From Mesaphorura yosii (lineage: Eukaryota > Arthropoda > Collembola > Poduromorpha > Tullbergiidae), in contig WIXG01000008.1 in assembly GCA_009869945.1 (NCBI GenBank), positions 434,001 to 498,000 on the forward strand: a stretch of 64,000 nucleotides of DNA. The letters are read 5' to 3'. Below are positions 59,620 to 64,000 of the stretch, one piece after another (within the stretch, counting starts at the first letter, position 1; the number at the start of each line of letters is the position of its first letter). A model generated the notes under the pieces. The model had not been told where the DNA came from. It searched no databases and was given only the letters and a program-made list of their open reading frames with translations. Both the position numbers and the translations under genes were made by a program.

Positions 59620-62600
59620 TTACTGCTGCTGCTGTTGAGGTTGCTGGCCATCGGAGAAAGCGCGTGCATCGCCAATTGGGAGCCACGACTTGGAGTTATC
59701 GTACATAATTGGAGATTTTCGCATCAACATCGGGAAAGGCGGACGTCTTGCTTTGAGACCGCCGCCTGAAGCTGCGTTTGGTGTTGGGCTATGATTGCTC
59801 ATTTGGACTGGCTCCTGCTGCTGTTGAGCAGGATCGTCGAAGCGAAACCTGCTTGGAAGAGGACGACGTCTTTTCTTATTTGAGTTGGATCTGAAATCAT
59901 TCTCGCGGTCGTCCAAAATAAACTCATCCTCAGCTGCCTCCGGATAATCGCCAAAACCTTCATCTGATTCGTCGTCATTCTCCTCCGAGGTGGTGGCCTC
60001 GTCAGAATTGTCTTTGTATGACGCGGCCGGTTTCACGGTATCATGCCTTAAGGGCAAGACGACGACTTGAGACGGATCTCTCTTCTTGATCTTGTAAGGT
60101 GGTACTAGTCCAGGCCTGTTCCCATTTTTACCGTTGGCACTTCCAATTGGTCTTGGATCGGGCTCCACTGTTGTACTCTTGGGTTTTGGTCTCTGGGTGG
60201 TGGCCGACGTCGTTCTCATCGAATACACGGGTGGCTGCCTTTTCAATTGAACCTCTTTATCTGCACCTTGCTTTGGCAGAATCGTGCCGCCCTTGACTCC
60301 CATTATGTCAACGTCCGATGCGAAATCGAAATTGGTATTCGGACTTGGTTTGAATTTGCGTTTGGGTTTCGCCTTTCTCGTTCCGTTTCCGATGTTTTGC
60401 GAGTGGAGTTTCTGAGCGACTTGTGCAACAGCTTTCTCTTGCTCGCGGGAGATTTCCTCGTCCGACTCTTCCTCAGTTTCAGGATCCACCGGATCGAGTT
60501 CCCCAATTGCAGCATCAATGGGCTTGGGTTTTGGTGTCCTCCTTGGTTTGGGTGTGGTGGTGGTTCTTGGCGTGGGCTTCGCAGGCTTTGGTAAAAGTTT
60601 CACCGCTTCTATGTCCAGCTCGTCATTTTCCTGATACGGTTCTGATTCCACTACAGGAACCGGTTCGAAGCCGGTAACCTGTTATGAAATATCAAGTCTT
60701 ACAAATAATACATACGAAAGTTCTAATTTGTAGTCTTTTCTGGTGACGCCATCACGGTCGATAAATCCAAACTTACCTTCGGAGCGAGCTTGACTGTAAT
60801 TTGCATAACGTTGCCATTTCCCATATCGTGAGTTACTTTTGTTGCTCCATTCTTTGTGTACGTTTTTGTGGCACTGGTTTTGCCCAATCCTCCTCCCGAC
60901 GTTGGAACTTGCTGCAAAGCAAATGCGGTTTCGGGTGGTAAAAGATTTAAAAGAATTTCTTTTTGCACTGCACGGAGCACGCTCGACGGTATAACTCACC
61001 AATACGACGACTTTGTCTTGGCCGGCTGGCGGAGGCCTTGTTCCATTTCCTGGGGCAATCACGTTTCTCATGTTGGAGATCATTCCCATAATCTGGTCCC
61101 ACGAATACGGGCAGTGCTTGAAGGCGTTGGAACAATCCCGTTGGCCTGCACCTTTTCGGTTGGACTGGCGGCCAATTTCCTGCGCCCTTCTGTACTTTGT
61201 AATGACTGGATCGTTTTGGATAATCTGAAAGAAGACGTGATAGTAATTAAGAATTCTCATAAACTCATGAGCCGCTGGTTTACCTCTTCAATTGCTTCTC
61301 GCTTCCTGCGCTTGCGACTGTTGTCAGAGATTCGCTTGCTTCGTTTCACGTTCTTTCCCCCATCTTCGAAATCGTTCACATTGATTTCATTGTTTGCACT
61401 CTGGGCCTGAGCAGTGACTGAACCCACGCCTACAACGGGCACGTCTAAACTTCTCTTAAACCCACTGAAGAAAGGATCATTGTCGAACGCAGGGTCGTCT
61501 GACTTGGATGATGTTCCGAACCCAGCTGAGATTTTTGGGAGGAATGAGGACAAAATAGAGCTTGACTGGGGTGGCTCATCTTGTTCGAGAGGCAAGTTCA
61601 TGGAAGGATAGTAGTGGCCCATTGGTGGTTGGTATCCAAAGCTGTTTTTGTTCTTCTTCAATCCTGTCGTATAAACGTATTTCATTAAATCACCTATTAT
61701 AGATAATACAGTAGTGTTCTGCATTGAATTATTTTACCTTTCCTTGCAATATCCTTAAGCACGTAGCCCAGCATGCCTGGATCTTCATCGAGCAATTCAT
61801 CGTTCACTTTTTCGTCCAACCGATCTTTATTGGAGAGTGCCAAGCGATACGCTTCAGCGTGGTTTACGTTCAGGTCCTCGTCGGATGGAAGTTCATCATC
61901 AAGCTCGTCATCATCGTCGTCGTCAGGCCTGCGTTCGAAATGAACAGCTAAACTGGATCCTTAAACAGTTTCTACACACATGATTAAGATTCTGTACCCA
62001 AATAACAATTTCAGGAGATGGCTGTAGTCATTAAGAATCGATGTTTTCTTAGTTGGTGGCTGTGCTTCCAGCCCGCAGACAAATTTCGGTAGACACGACA
62101 TGTAGTCGAATGAGTCAGCTTGCCTCATCAGCCGTGTGTATGTGAGCAACTTCTGTGTGACATTCTCGTCGTCTTCCGCGGGCGGGTTTTCTGCAGACTC
62201 GGACTGTGCTGAATCTGAGCCAGGTGCAGAAGACGGTGGTGCAGCAGTAGTTGTACTTGACGTTGTAGAAGTCGTACTTGACGCGCCCTGCCCGTTGTCC
62301 ACTGCCTGTGCTGGCGCAAGCGCAGGTTGCTCAACGACGCTTCTTGCGACACGTTTACGGTACTGCTGATGCAGCTGCTGTTGTTTTTGAATTTCTTGAT
62401 GCAACTGATCCAGAATTTGCTGGTCCTGCAAATCTTGTAGACTGGGTGTTCCGTACCCTTGAATTTGGACGGGTTTCTGGGCTGGAGCAGCAGGCCACGA
62501 CTGTACCTGGTCCTGCAAAGCGTGTCCATGTTGTCCGTGTGAGTGGCCCTGACTATGAGAACTATGAGTGTGACCGTGGCTGTTTTGATTGTGATTATGA

Positions 62601-63173
62601 GTATGAGCCTGACTATGGCCATGCCCATGCCCGGAATGCCCGTGAGCAGGATTCGCTTGATGAGGTCTCGAGTAACGCACTTTCTTCACAACTGTACCCG
62701 TTGCTGTGCCGGAGTTTGCAGCCGCAGATACCATTGGAGGAGCCAAGGAGATGGGAGCGTGGGATCTCGTCGTTCTCTTGTTGTTCATGCTGCTTGCAGC
62801 TCCGCTGAGTGTGTTGAGAGTATTTCCAAGCTGACGTCCTAAGTTTCCCAGACTTGACAGAAGACCGGCAGTCTCGCCACCACCGCCGCCGCCATTTTGT
62901 TGCGCTAAAAGTGTCAATGTGTCAGGCTCAACTCTGGCTTACATGAGTCATTGCCAATAAAACAGGTTTAACGCTTCACACAAAGCCAGTCAACTTACAG
63001 AGCATCATCATCATGAGTCCTCCGAGCGACATTTTTCCAAGCAACATTGCGGTATTGGCTGCCATCGACCCGAGCAGCATGGAACCCATTATCATGGTGG
63101 AGGATGTGTCTTGCGTGAGAGTGCCCAAGACGATTAGCACGACTCCAGGTGGGAGCCACTTTGAAAATTTCAT
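59620..63173 (-). CDS. large secreted protein with Met-rich and His-rich segments, unrecognised
   Basis: Seven exons (minus): 63173-62999, 62904-61998, 61928-61738, 61693-61284, 61224-61000, 60911-60777, 60678-59620, 1033 aa. I do not recognise the family. Order: signal peptide (MKFSKWLPPGVVLIVLG...); a Met/Gly/Leu-rich hydrophobic stretch (about 26-58); a Gly run; a His-rich tract (exon 2, around 62520-62660) dominated by HGH, HSH and HTH units; Gln-rich and Ser/Thr-rich parts; an acidic Asp run; several dibasic furin-like sites (YRKRVARS, SRKRRKRE); a region with two Cys (DCSNAFKHC); and a long Pro/Lys/Thr-rich and Gln-rich tail. Two other Cys flank SCLPKFVC. Such a mix suggests an extracellular matrix, cuticle or eggshell-type protein that may bind metal ions, but that is inference. 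One intron is only 44 bases. Confidence 0.8.
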
Positions 63174-64000
63174 ATTGGATTGTTGTGAGTGAACTGCACT
63201 GCACTGAAACTGTCACTAGCACACTTCAGACTTCGTCGTCAGCACTTGGTCACAGCAACGCCACTGCCAGCATGACTTTCTAGCAGTTTCTCTCGAGTCA
63301 AGTCTGAGACTAACACTGGGCTCAAGTCGTCAGTATAGTTTAGTTGTTATTGTTGATGTTTTCACCATGCCTCGAGAGCGAGGCACATAAATAATTCACT
63401 GCTCTGTGACTGGTCTGCCATTACTTGATTACGATGTTATCAAATGTATAACGCTAACGCTCGAACGTCACGTACAAAATACAAACGAGACACGACACCC
63501 CAAAACTAGTTGAGCTGCGCTGCGCGTTAAGTCTAGGTTTTCGTTTTGGTTGCTAGTTAGTTGGTCGACGGCTTAATTCAAGTTTTTCTTTCGCTCAGCG
63601 GAGTAAGTGGACCATGAGGAACTCTCTAAAATACTTAATTTGTGTAATATAAGTAATTATTATCGTTGTGGTTTGAGTGCAGCACAATGCACAAGTTTTA
63701 TGTAATTGAATTAATGATGATTATGACGGTGATAGGAGGCTGTGTGTTTTTGGGGTGCAAGAAAATTATTACGTGTCTCACGTACAGACAATGAAATTGA
63801 GATCGAGAATCGAGACACGGCACGAGACGACCATGACGCCGACTCGTACTCAATGCGACTCGTATCTTTCTACTCTCTTAAACGTTATCGTTCAATAATC
63901 GCGTAATTAAATATAATATTTGATTAACATGCAGTGAATGCAAGCAGATCCGTTACTCTTCGATAATTCGATCCACAAAGCCAACACCAACAACCACCAG
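63174..64000. other. 5' flank of the Met/His-rich gene, nothing else seen
   Basis: About 0.8 kb, AT-rich, with no open frame of note. It presumably contains the promoter and 5' leader of the minus-strand gene. Confidence 0.55.

Noticed and set aside
62278-62808. 176-codon plus frame opposite the His-rich exon
   Set aside because: It is an antisense shadow of a repetitive coding tract.

Overview
The window is animal nuclear DNA from an arthropod. It has many short spliced genes: introns are mostly 45-95 bases with GT-AG borders, and base composition is AT-leaning. It carries insect-type gustatory receptors whose last transmembrane helix has the TYxxxxxQ-type signature, a bHLH gene of the TAL1/HLH3B class, and a chemoreceptor-like membrane protein with an ending that, from memory, resembles proteins of springtails. 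My best guess is a springtail (Collembola); another pancrustacean such as a branchiopod is possible. I saw no transposase, reverse transcriptase, virus, tRNA or rRNA. All gene models below were built by hand by joining reading frames across splice sites and checking phase at every join.

Left part (1-12.5 kb): SCAI (+), a lone chemoreceptor-like gene (-), a two-pass membrane protein that looks like the DUF4792/DUF4793 (APD1-4-like) family (+), and a TAL1/HLH3B transcription factor (+), separated by two gene-poor stretches of about 1.9 kb.

Centre (12.7-30.7 kb): a chemosensory and secreted-protein block. Two gustatory receptors on the minus strand are interleaved with a complete MOXD1-like copper monooxygenase and an intronless CD36-family receptor. 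Two more gustatory receptors on the plus strand and a gene made of six DOMON domains without an enzyme domain follow. The six-DOMON gene uses the same intron positions and phase as the DOMON part of the MOXD1 gene 9 kb upstream. One gustatory receptor has a frameshift in a homopolymer run, and another has lost an intron its relatives keep.

Right part (30.8-64 kb): mainly conserved housekeeping genes. They are exportin-7 (-), an unrecognised coiled-coil protein (+), NELF-C/D (-) back to back with a mitochondrial UPF0598/C8orf82 protein (+; start codons 28 bases apart), AKTIP (-), a catalytically complete DPP4-like peptidase (-), an aldo-keto reductase (+), an eight-finger C2H2 protein (+), and a large secreted protein with a Met-rich segment and a His-rich tract (-) that I do not recognise.

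The most unusual things are the six-DOMON gene with its internal two-domain duplication pattern, its link to MOXD1, the Met/His-rich secreted protein, and the very tight NELF-C/D-UPF0598 head-to-head pair.
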